A DNA stretch of 64,000 nt from Enoplosus armatus. Lineage: Eukaryota > Chordata > Actinopteri > Centrarchiformes > Enoplosidae. The stretch spans positions 20,333,774 to 20,397,773 of the forward strand of contig NC_092195.1 in the NCBI RefSeq assembly GCF_043641665.1, in the 5' to 3' direction. Shown in pieces: positions 48,397-58,761 of the stretch. The translations under genes and the position numbers were made by a program. Every line of letters starts with the position of its first letter. Position 1 is the first letter of the stretch. The notes under the pieces are model-generated. The model saw nothing but the letters and a program-made list of their open reading frames with translations, ran no database searches and was not told the origin of the DNA.

Positions 48397-48474
48397 TCAG
48401 TGAAGTGTATCAGTCTCTGCAGTAGCTTCCAGCTGCAGCAGTCAGTTCAGTTTCTGTTCAGTCTGACTGAGGGA

Positions 48475-48976
48475 GGTTTTTGTACGACGCTTTTTCACTG
48501 TGTGAACACATTCTGACTGTTGATATAGTGATAACTCTGACAGTAGTAAACTGCTGCATCTTCAGTCTGGACTCCACTGATGGTCAGAGTGAAGTCAGAG
48601 TTTGATCCACTGCCTGTAAAACGACCTGGAATCCCTGATGCTCGAGTGCTAGCTCGATAAATGAGGAGTTTAGGAGCTCCTCCATCTCTCTGTTGGTACC
48701 AAGCTAAACGGTCAGAGCCATAAACATTCTGACTGGTCCTACATCTGATGGAGACGGAGCCTCCCAGAGCAGAGCTCACTGCTCCAGGCTGAGTCACTGT
48801 GACCTGGCCTCTGGACTCTGAGGACACAGAGACAACAACATAAAGCAGCGTCGTGGTTTTGTGGGCTTCATTTCAGAGGGACGGATGTTCATAGAGGAGA
48901 GCGGTTTGATTCTCTGGACTTTACCTGTGAAGCAGCAGCAGAGGAGAGTCCAGATGAGGACGGAGGTCAAAGTCAT
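48475..48976 (-). CDS. immunoglobulin light chain V segment V7 (family 1) with 12-RSS
   Basis: Leader 48925-48976, V exon 48503-48817, consensus 12-RSS 48475-48502. CDR1 NVYGSDR equals that of V2, CDR2 is RASTRAS, CDR3 [13 protein letters not shown]2 has RDGGAP where other copies have RDGEAP. Open and complete. Confidence 0.93.
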
Positions 48977-49299
48977 GTTTTTGATGAGGAGGATTTCTGT
49001 GGCTTCTGTTGTCATGAAGGACAGCTGTCAGTCATCCAGTGTTCAACTCTCAGGACTATAAACTCTCCCAGAGCACTGGAGCATGGAGCTGCTGATGCAA
49101 AGTGGCTCTCTATGGAAATGCTCTGACTGACTCCAACAGGGACTTGGATCACTCTGATGATGCTGTTAATCAATGGATCAATCAAAGCAAATCAACAAAG
49201 CAAACACACCATCAAGGTCTTTTCGGGGGTGTTTTCAATGTAAACCTCACAGTTTTAATATCAGGTCATACATTTTACTGAAAAACTATTTTTGTAGTT

Positions 49300-49556
49300 T
49301 GACGTCTTTAACTTTTTATCTTCACTACTGAAACCTGTCTGTTTCCATGGTTCAGCAGCGATGTCTACCTGTTGCCATGGTTACTGAGCTCAGACAGGGA
49401 AGTGAAACGTTTAAGACCAGTTTCATCTGATCTAAGGAGGACCAACAGAACTAGAAGCCTCCTCTGCTGCAACCAACAGGATGGAGTTTAGTTTCCCTCA
49501 TATGAACTTTATTAGTCTCTCTCTCTGCACTTGGTCGAGTCACCACCAAAAGTCTG
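49300..49556 (+). pseudogene. second relic of a cassette-2-type J-C intron and C exon start
   Basis: A duplicate of the relic at 41105-41362. The splice acceptor is also lost here: ctctgcac replaces ctctgcag just before ttggtcgagtcaccacc. Only the first bases of the C exon remain. Confidence 0.7.
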
Positions 49557-49854
49557 GTAGTAAACTCATCCAGTGATTTGAGGACAGTTTTTTGTCTTTC
49601 AAGTTTGGTAATATGGTCTTTTATGACAATAATTAGTGATATTAATATTAGTGTCATGGATTCCTTTGAACTTTGAAGCTAACATGGCCAAGAAGTCCCA
49701 CAAATGCTCGGAGGAATGGGAGTTTCAGCACCTCCAATTCAATGACAACTGGGCGACTCCATCTGCTGAGGAAGATCATGTGATATGACTGAAAGCTCCA
49801 CAAAGTTAGTGGACGACTGATGTGGAGAGATAAATGGCGATATAGTATTCAATT

Positions 49855-50129
49855 TCAATTCCATTCAATTTTATTTATATAACGCCAAATCACACCAAAA
49901 GTCATCTCATGACACTTTACAAATAGAGCAGGTCTAGACCGACTCTTTATAATGTTACTACAGAGACCCAACAGGTCCCACCATGAGACAGCACTTTGGC
50001 GACAGTGGCAAGGAAAAACTTCCTTTTAAGAGGCAGAAACCTCGAGCAGAACCAGACTCTAGCTGGGGGGGTCATCTGCTTTGACCGGTTGGGTTTGAGA
50101 GAGAGAGAGAGAGAGAGAGGGGGAGAGAC

Positions 50130-50163
<34 letters not shown>

Positions 50164-52975
50164 GCAGAGATGTATGGCAGCACTAGCCGTAGAAATAGCA
50201 GCTATAATTATAATAATACTGGAAATATGACTGATACTAATAGTTACAGCTGTAATACTAGCTGACATTAATAATAGCAGCTTTAATAGTAACAGAACTA
50301 CGACTAAACATAATAACTGTAGTGATGAGAGTCAGGCAGGCCCATGGCGGCAGCACCCAGGCGTACCAGGACCACGATCCACAGCAACCTGCCAGACGAC
50401 AAAGCACAAAGAAACTCCGGGGAAGAAATAAAGTTAGTAACATGCATTGGACTGTGATGAATGTGCAAAGATGAAGAGGGAGAGGAGGAAAGCTCAGTGC
50501 ATCATGGGAAGTCCCCCAGCAGTGTAGGCCTATAGCAGCATAACTGGGCAGCATAACCTTAAGCAGCATAACCTAGACCGACTCTTTATAATGTTACTAC
50601 AGAGACCCAACAGGTCCCACCATGAGACAGCACTTTGGCGACAGTGGCAAGGAAAAACTTCCTTTTAAGAGGCAGAAACCTCGAGCAGAACCAGACTCTA
50701 GCTGGGGGGGTCATCTGCTTTGACCGGTTGGGTTTGAGAGAGAGAGAGAGAGAGAGAGGGGGAGAGACAGATAGACAGACAGACAGACAGACAGGCAGAG
50801 ATGTATGGCAGCACTAGCCGTAGAAATAGCAGCTATAATTATAATAATACTGGAAATATGACTGATACTAATAGTTACAGCTGTAATACTAGCTGACATT
50901 AATAATAGCAGCTTTAATAGTAACAGAACTACGACTAAACATAATAACTGTAGTGATGAGAGTCAGGCAGGCCCATGGCGGCAGCACCCAGGCGTACCAG
51001 GACCACGATCCACAGCAACCTGCCAGACGACAAAGCACAAAGAAACTCCGGGGAAGAAATAAAGTTAGTAACATGCATTGGACTGTGATGAATGTGCAAA
51101 GATGAAGAGGGAGAGGAGGAAAGCTCAGTGCATCATGGGAAGTCCCCCAGCAGTGTAGGCCTATAGCAGCATAACTGGGCAGCATAACCTTAACTATAAG
51201 CCTTATCAAAAAGCAAAGTTTTAAGTCAACTCTTAAAAGTAGAGAGTGTGTCTGCCTCCCGGACCCAAACTGGGAGCCGATTCCACAGGAGAGGATCTTG
51301 ATAGCTGAAGGCTCTGGCTCCTGTTCTGCTTTTGGAGACTCTAGGAACCACAAGCAACCCTGCATTCTGGAAGCGGAGTGCTCTAGTGGGGTAATAGGGT
51401 ACTATGAGCTCTTTAAGATATGATGGTGCCTGACCAGTAAGAGCTTTGTAAGTCAGGAGAAGGCTTTTAAATCTATTCTACATTTTACAGGGAGCCAGTG
51501 CAGCGAAGCTAATACAGGAGAAATATGATCTCTTTTCCTGGTTCCTGTCAGTACACGTGCTGCAGCATTCTGGATCAGCTGGAGAGTCCTCAGGGACTTA
51601 TTGGGACAGCCTGATAATAAGGAATTGCAATAATCAAGCCTAGACGTGACAAATGCATGGACTCATTTTTCTTCATCTGTTTGAGACAGGATCTTCCGGA
51701 TTTTTGCAATGTTACGGAGGTGAAAGAAGGCAGTCCTTGAAGTTTGTTTTACGTGGGAGTTAAAGGACATGTCCTGATCTAAGACAACTCCGAGATTCCT
51801 CACGGTGGCGCTGGAGGCCAGGGCAATGCCATCTAGGGTAACAATATCCTTAGATACTGTGTTTCTGAGGTGTTCAGGGCCAAGAACAATAACTTCTGTC
51901 TTGTCCGAGTTCAACATCAGATAATTACAGGTCATCCAGGTCTTTATGTCCTTAAGGCATGCTTGGAGCTTGGCTAACTGATGAGGTTCTTCTGGCTTGA
52001 TCGATAAATATAGCTGGGTATCATCCGCATAGCAATGAAAATGTATGGAGTGTTTTCTAATGATATCTCCTAAAGGAAGCATATATAAGGTGAATAGTAT
52101 TGGTCCAAGCACAGAACCTTGTGGAACTCCGTGACTGACTTTGGCGTACATGGAGGATTCATCGTTAACATGTACAAACTGAGATCGATCTGATAAATAC
52201 GACTTAAACCAGCTTAGTGCGGTTCCTTTGATGCCAATTAAATGTTCCAGTCTCTGTAATAGGATATGATGGTCAATGGTGTCGAATGCAGCACTAAGAT
52301 CTAACAAAACAAGTATAGAGACAAGTCCTTTGTCTGATGCAGTTAGAAGGTCATCTGTAACTTTCACCAGTGCTGTCTCTGTGCTATGATGAGCTCTGAA
52401 ACCTGACTGAAAGTCCTCAAGCAACTTATTGTCATGTAGAAAATCACACAGCTGGTTGGCGACTGCTTTCTCAAGAATCTTGGAGAGAAAGGGAAGGTTA
52501 GATATAGGTCTATGGTTGACTAAAACCTCTGGATCAAGAGTGGTCTTTTTAAGAAGAGGTTTAATTACAGCTACTTTAAAGGACTGTGGTACGTAGCCTG
52601 TTAATAAAGACAGATTGATCATGTCTAGTAAAGAAGTGCTGACTAAAGGTAAAACCTCTTTGAGCAGCCAGGTTGGGATGGGGTCTAAGAGACAAGTTGA
52701 TGGCTTAGATGAAGAGATGGTTTTAGTAATTTGGTGAAGGTCAATGGGAGAAAAGCAATCTAAATATACATCAGGTTTTACAGCTATTTCTGAGATTCCT
52801 GTGTTTGAAGGTAAGATACCACCTGAAGACAGGAGGTGATCAATTCTGTCTCTAATAGTGAGAATTTTATCATTAATTAGTAATACGAAGAAGGTCATGA
52901 TGTCTTTTTTTAATGATTCCAATGAATATTGAGCTTTTTCGCTGCATAACATGAGTTTATATATTTAAAATAATA
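49855..52975 (-). mobile_element. L2-clade LINE, copy 2 (reverse transcriptase frame open)
   Basis: Minus strand. 51663-52952 is an uninterrupted 429-residue frame covering the reverse transcriptase: [20 protein letters not shown] (catalytic YADD), then a C-terminal region with [17 protein letters not shown]. No endonuclease domain is visible before the first Met. The 3' UTR contains an internal tandem duplication of about 639 bp (49934-50572 and 50573-about 51190). Copy 1 at 41665-44160 lacks that duplication but has the same flanks, so both descend from one insertion that was then segmentally duplicated. Confidence 0.88.
49934..51190. repeat. tandem duplication (about 639 bp) inside the L2 3' UTR
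   Basis: The block beginning ctagaccgactctttataat occurs at 49934 and again at 50573. Each copy contains a (GA)n and a (GACA)n tract, of different lengths. Absent from L2 copy 1, so it arose after the segmental duplication. Confidence 0.85.
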
Positions 52976-53890
52976 TTTTGATTGTGAAGGTTTCGGATGC
53001 TGATCTATGTGAGAGGCACCAAGACAGAAACTGGAGAGTTATTACATTTTGACGGAGCGCTTCTGTTTGATTTCCTTTACGGCACTGGTTTCAGCGGCCC
53101 AGGAACCTCACAGACCAGTTGCATGTGTTGCGACTGGAGTCGGTGAGGGAGACGCACATAAAGGAGAGACGAGAGTCAACGAGTCAAAGAAAAGTCACTT
53201 CACATGGCGTGCTCTGAAAAGAGAAAACAGACAGCCAAAATGGAGTTCACAAAAAAGGAAAAGCCAAACTCAAGCTACACTTTTTCTGTCACTTCTCTGA
53301 AATTAAGCACTTTATTTTATGCTTGAGGAAATCTTCTCTAACTGGACCTCTTTGAATTGTATTTGAATACTCCTGCTACATACTATATTAATATATGTTC
53401 TTATATATACTGTTATTGTATAGTTCTGGGGGGGGGGGGCACCACAAAGCCAGCAGCAGCCCTGGATCTGTGTCTGTCCCTTTGTAAGGGCTGTATGCGT
53501 TCCCTGTGCTGTTTGTCTCCTTTGCCTCCTCTGTCCTCTCTGGCTCTGCCCAGGTGTGCTACATCATGATCTTCAGTCTTCAGTGAGGAGCACCTGGCCT
53601 GGAAAGGACTGCTGGTCTTGCTGCCTCTCAGCCTGGGATTGTTGTGTGGCTTTTGGTTTTCCTGATTTCTGGGATTCAATATGAAGCTGAGGTCAAAGAT
53701 CACGACCAAGACTTTTCATATTTATTATCCCACGTTGGCTCCTTTCTATTCATTTGGGACATGGAGTTATAATGAGATACGAGGAGATGGTGAGAAGCTG
53801 TCATGTAGAAAATAATTTAGTTTCCAGTCATTTAACTTGTTTTGATTCATTTTTCATTGTAAAGCAACAATGGTGAAATGTTCAATCTGA
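52976..53890. other. non-IgL sequence shared with 44161-45080
   Basis: A near-identical copy, including a G-run near 53430. No gene is recognised. Confidence 0.45.
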
Positions 53891-53892
53891 TG

Positions 53893-53939
<47 letters not shown>

Positions 53940-54017
53940 TCAGTGAAGTGTATCAGTCTCTGCAGTAGCTTCCAGCTGCAGCAGTCAGTTCAGTTTCTGT
54001 TCAGTCTGATTGAGGGA

Positions 54018-54528
54018 GGTTTTTGTACGACGCTTTTTCACTGTGTGAACACATCCTGACTGTTGATATAGTGATAACTCTGACAGTAGTAAACTGCTGC
54101 ATCTTCAGTCTGGACTCCACTGATGGTCAGAGTGAAGTCAGAGTTTGATCCACTGCCTGTAAAACGACCTGGAATCCCTGATGCTCGAGTGCTAGCATAG
54201 TAAATGAGGAGTTTAGGAGCTTCTCCATCTCTCTGTTGGTACCAGGCTAAGTAGTGGTATCCGAAGTTATTATAAACATTCTGACTGGTCCTACATCTGA
54301 TGGAGACGGAGCCTCCCAGAGCAGAGCTCACTGCTCCAGGCTGAGTCACTGTGACCTGGCCTCTGGACTCTGAGGACACAGAGACAACAACATAAAGTAG
54401 CGTCGTGGTTTCGTGGGCTTCATTTCAGAGGGACGGATGTTCATAGAGGAGAGCGGTTTGATTCTCTGGACTTTACCTGTGAAGCAGCAGCAGAGGAGAG
54501 TCCAGATGAGGACGGAGGTCAAAGTCAT
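54018..54528 (-). CDS. immunoglobulin light chain V segment V8 (family 1) with 12-RSS
   Basis: Leader 54477-54528, V exon 54046-54369, consensus 12-RSS 54018-54045. CDR1 [10 protein letters not shown] and CDR2 YASTRAS equal V1. CDR3 is [11 protein letters not shown], so the two differ only at the last codons before the RSS. Open and complete, followed on the right by its own J-C. Confidence 0.93.
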
Positions 54529-55034
54529 GTTTTTGATGAGGAGGATTTCTGTGGCTTCTGTTGTCATGAAGGACAGCTGTCAGTCATCCAGTGTTCAACT
54601 CTCAGGACTATAAACTCTCCCAGAGCACTGGAGCATGGAGCTGCTGATGCAAAGTGGCTCTCTATGGAAATGCTCTGACTGACTCCAACAGGGACTTGGA
54701 TCACTCTGATGATGCTGTTAATCAATGGATCAATCACTTTATCACATTATTGATTTGAAATTATTTAATACACATTTTATATGATTCTGGCTTCATGCTC
54801 GAGGACAAATTTAGTTTCAAAATGTTTTGTCTTCTATAAATTTGTTGCTATATAATGTTAATATAGATTTGATTTTAAATGAATATATATGTAATAAAGA
54901 CATACATTCTGTAAATCTGGGGCTCTGTGTTATTGTCACTTTTCATTTTATCTGACAGAATTTGAGCAACAGAATCTAATTTTGCTGAGTTTATTTGTGT
55001 CAGAGTCAGAGAGCCGTGTCTCTCTACAGTCAGA

Positions 55035-55111
55035 GGTTTTTGTACGGCGGCTCAATGACTTTGTATCACTGTGGTGGACTTTTGGTGGAGGAACCAGACT
55101 GGATGTTGGAA
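55035..55111 (+). CDS. IgL J segment J8a with 23-RSS
   Basis: RSS 55035-55073 and coding 55074-55111, [12 protein letters not shown], then gtaagt. Identical in coding sequence to J1a. Confidence 0.93.
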
Positions 55112-55409
55112 GTAAGTCAAACCTTTAAAAACCTCTTTTACTTCAGTAGCTGTTGTTCTTCCTTCATGTTCAGCATGCCAGAAAACTGGTTGACTTTCTA
55201 TATTAATGTATAATTTTTACAGAAATATTTTGCACTGAGACAAAGTTCACTTCAACAATATAAATTCAAAACTCATTGTAGTAAATATAAAACATTAATC
55301 CGGAGGACCAATCATTACTTCCATCTTTAATGGTAAAGTTGCATCTTGAGGGCTTGTAGGTTCAGTTCAGTCTGTCAGAGTCAGAGAGCCGTGTCTCTCT
55401 ACAGTCAGA

Positions 55410-55486
55410 GGTTTTTGTACGGCGGCTCAATGACTTTGTATCACTGTGGTACACGTTCGGTGGAGGAACCAGACTGGATGTTGGAA
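55410..55486 (+). CDS. IgL J segment J8b with 23-RSS
   Basis: RSS 55410-55448 and coding 55449-55486, [12 protein letters not shown], then gtaagt. Identical in coding sequence to J1b and J3b. Confidence 0.93.
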
Positions 55487-56284
55487 GTAAGTTTCTGCAC
55501 AAATACTCAATAAAATATTGTAAAGTAATGTTTTAAATCCACTTTTTGGATGTTGGAGGCAGATAAATATATCTTGTTTAAACACTTTTAGTCTTCATGT
55601 CTTTATTTCTCCTCCTTTATCATGGAGGCTGACTCAGAGCAGCTTTACTAAACTGTCTTTACACATTCCTGTCACACTGAAGTTTAAACAGCTTCAAGTG
55701 GAGAAAAGATCAAACTTTAATCACCAGGATTAGTTTTACATTTTACACCACAATGATAACTGTTGTTATGATGAATTCAAACGTGCTCAAGTAAAACTGA
55801 ACAGAGTGAAGATAAAGACGGGTATTTGAACATGTGTAAAATCTCTGATCTCTTTATTGTGTCATATATTGTCTCAAATCCTGTTTGGAAATCTTTTCAA
55901 CTGTTTGCTGATGATGATTTAAATGTACATGGACATTTGATTGTCGTCAGTTCATTTTCTGTATTTATTCAAGTTTCCACTGAATACTTTAAAGTTATGT
56001 ATAGTTGAGATCTTTTGCCAAACGTGCTCCTTTTATTTCCAGTGTAGTTTGATATATTTCAGGTCGTCCTGTATGATGATTCTCTCTGTGCTGAGATGCA
56101 TGAGAGGCTTCTTAAAGGGAAGTGAAACAATGTGTGAGTGAGTGACTGGTGGAGCAGAAAAACCATCTGACAGAAACTCCTTAAAGGAGAAAATCAGCTC
56201 TCACACAGTGAAGGTGTCCAAGTGTCTGGTGGTTGATTGACAGCTGTGTGGTCCCCGTCCTCTAAGCTGATTGGTGTCTCCTAG

Positions 56285-56616
56285 GTGATGTCCGTCCCAC
56301 CCTGACGGTGCTGCCCCCCTCCAGTGAGGAGGTTGAGAAGGGGAAGGCCACGCTCATGTGCCTGGCCAACAAGGGCTTCCCCTCAGACTGGAGTCTGGCC
56401 TGGAAGGTGGACGGCAGCAGCAGCAGCAGCAGCAGCTGGGAGGAGAGCAGGAGCCCCGGGGTGCTGGAGAAGGACGGCCACTACAGCTGGAGCAGCACCC
56501 TGAGGCTAACTGCAGACCAGTGGGGGAAGGTGGGCTCTGTGACCTGCGAGGCCACCCAGGGCTCCCAGGCTACGCTCTCAGAGACACTGAGGAGAGACCA
56601 GTGTTCCCAGTCCTGA
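56285..56616 (+). CDS. immunoglobulin light chain constant region C8
   Basis: Acceptor ctcctag at 56278-56284. Opens (S)[20 protein letters not shown], with seven AGC codons after KVDG, and ends [17 protein letters not shown] then TGA. It differs from C1 by only a few substitutions (S for R in PPSSEE, Q for R in ATQGSQ, T for P in SQATLS). AATAAA lies at 56780-56785. A LINE sits about 410 bp downstream of the stop. Confidence 0.95.
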
Positions 56617-57189
56617 CCCGACTCACTGGGACTCTGCTGCTGGTTTTACTCTGCTACTGCTCTCAGTCTGCACTCTGTGACACTGTCTCTCTCTCTTTCT
56701 GTCTTCAAACAAACTTAACATTATGCAACTTCACATTTTCATCGTTGTAATAATGCTGCTGCTTTTAATGTTGTAAAACAATAAAGATCATTTTTCTTCA
56801 GATCAATTCGTCTTTTCATGGTTGACTTTATTCCAACAACAGGTGCCTTTTTCTATATTTTTAAAGGAGCAGGATTATAACTCAAGTCAGAGAGAGATTT
56901 TCTCTTTACTGGTGATGAGAATGTGTGAATGAAGAATGGAAGGAGGCCATTTTTATAAAAGTAGATCAAAGTGTTTACATAAATCTAAAATACTGAAGAG
57001 TGTTTTGAGGATTAGAAAGAAAATGTAGGGGGGGGCGCTGCTGAGCTTTAATGGAGTAGGACGTGAGTTTGGAAGCTCCCGCCGATTTCGATTAAAATTG
57101 TTATTCTTCTGCGCTTTTTTGTCACATTTTTAGTCCTGTCTTACTCCGCAGTACTTTTTGTTGGGAAGTTTTACTCTGGACTGCGTAAA

Positions 57190-58089
57190 ATGGCTGGAAA
57201 GAACCCTAAAACTCGCAATACTATTCAGACACAACTGAGGCCTGGTCCACAAACCGCGACTACATCCTAGAGTGCGCCGTTGGTCCCTGCAGTGGTCGCC
57301 TCGACGCATGCTAACCCTGACATTGTTACCCTCAAGCTCGAGTTGCTGGTCTCGCTGAGGAAAGATATTGCTGACATCTTTAAAAAGGAACTCCAGGATA
57401 CTCTCGGAGATGCTTTGTCTACTATCAAGCTCGACCTGCAAGCGGTGAGGACACAGCTAGCAAACGATAAAGCTGCTACCGATGCTACCATGTCCAAGCT
57501 AAAAGGTATGGTCGGGGAGATGGAACACGCACTCACCGAGTGCTCCGATGACATCGCCGAGATGAAAACTACTATCAAGTCCCTAACTGCTAACGTAACC
57601 AAGCTGGAAAATAAATGTGAAGACTTGGAGTCCAGGTCGAGACGTAACAACGTTAGGATAGTGGGAGTACCGGAGGGTCCTGACACCTGTACCACTGCCG
57701 CTGTAGCCGCCTTACTAAAGGAAGCATTTGATCTGGTAAAGGGGCCGCTTTTGGACCGGTCCTACCGGACCCTCCAACCTAAACCCAAGCCCGGTGACCG
57801 TCCTCGAGCCATTGTATGCAGATTTCATTACCACAGTGACTGTGTTGACATTTTACGCCGCGCTAGAGAGCTCCGACAGATTAAAGTCAGAGACCTGACC
57901 ATCTCAGTCTTCCCTGACCACACTGCCGAGCATTCAACGAGGTCAGGCGGCAACTTCGTGGCATTGACGGTGCTCGGTATGGTCTGATTCATCCAGCGCG
58001 ACTTCGCATCACATACAACGGTGCTGAGAAGGACTTCGTTTCAGCGGAGGAAGCCAGCGACTATGTCAAAACTTTGATTTCTGGGTGAG
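57190..58089 (+). pseudogene. LINE ORF1 (L1-type coiled-coil RNA-binding protein), disrupted
   Basis: ATG at 57190. The frame runs through an in-frame TAG at 57268, then reads a coiled coil (LRKDIADIFKKEL, MSKLKGMVGEMEHAL, LTANVTKLENKCEDLE) and the L1 ORF1 hallmark SRRNNVRIVGVPEG, followed by an RNA-binding and C-terminal part. A frameshift at about 57930-57950 moves the end (RLRITYNGAEKDFVSAEEA to a stop at about 58089) into another frame. Two lesions make it non-functional. Confidence 0.8.
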
Positions 58090-58761
58090 CTGAGCTCCAG
58101 TAGCTTTTTAGTCCTGTGTTGTATCATTGCTTAGAGTTTGTGGTCTCACTAGCCTTAACTCTATACCTGTGCAGTGGTTGTTTGGTTTGTTGCACTAACT
58201 AGCTTAGTGTTACTATTGATTGTTTATAGCATACATTTTTAATGAATACTGGCTAAAACAAGGCTATACCATATTTTGTGTTTTTGCACTTCAGTTATGC
58301 TATCTGCATCTACTTGTACAGGACTGACTGTTAGTTGTTAATTTGTATTTTCACTTGCTTTGCTACTGTATCCATCTGATCTTTGGGGAAATTGTATTTG
58401 TGTTATTAAGGTGATCATCTTTTTGTTTTGTTGGAATGCTCACCTAGATGAAACAACATTTTGTAATGTGAGTTTTTTCAATATACCGTGTTTATCGTCA
58501 GCGGTTAAAGAGTTGATGTCGGCGGGAGTTTTTTCTTTTTTCTTTCTCTCTTCTGCTTTTGTTTGCTCTTCTTAGTCTCCCGGTTGTTCCAACACTATTG
58601 TGGACAACTTTTGGTTATTGTGGGAAACACTGCTGTCTCCTTTGTTCTGTAGTTTTAGGGGGACTTTGGGTGTATTTGTGTGTAGGGGTATATTGGGGGG
58701 AGGGTGTCCCACCTCGGCTCTCTACGACCATTTGCATTTTTTTATTTTTTTTTTTATTTAA

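Noticed and set aside
57267..57695. 142-residue minus-strand open frame
   Set aside because: Antisense shadow of LINE ORF1, which has the L1-type coiled coil and NNVRIVGVPEG on the plus strand.
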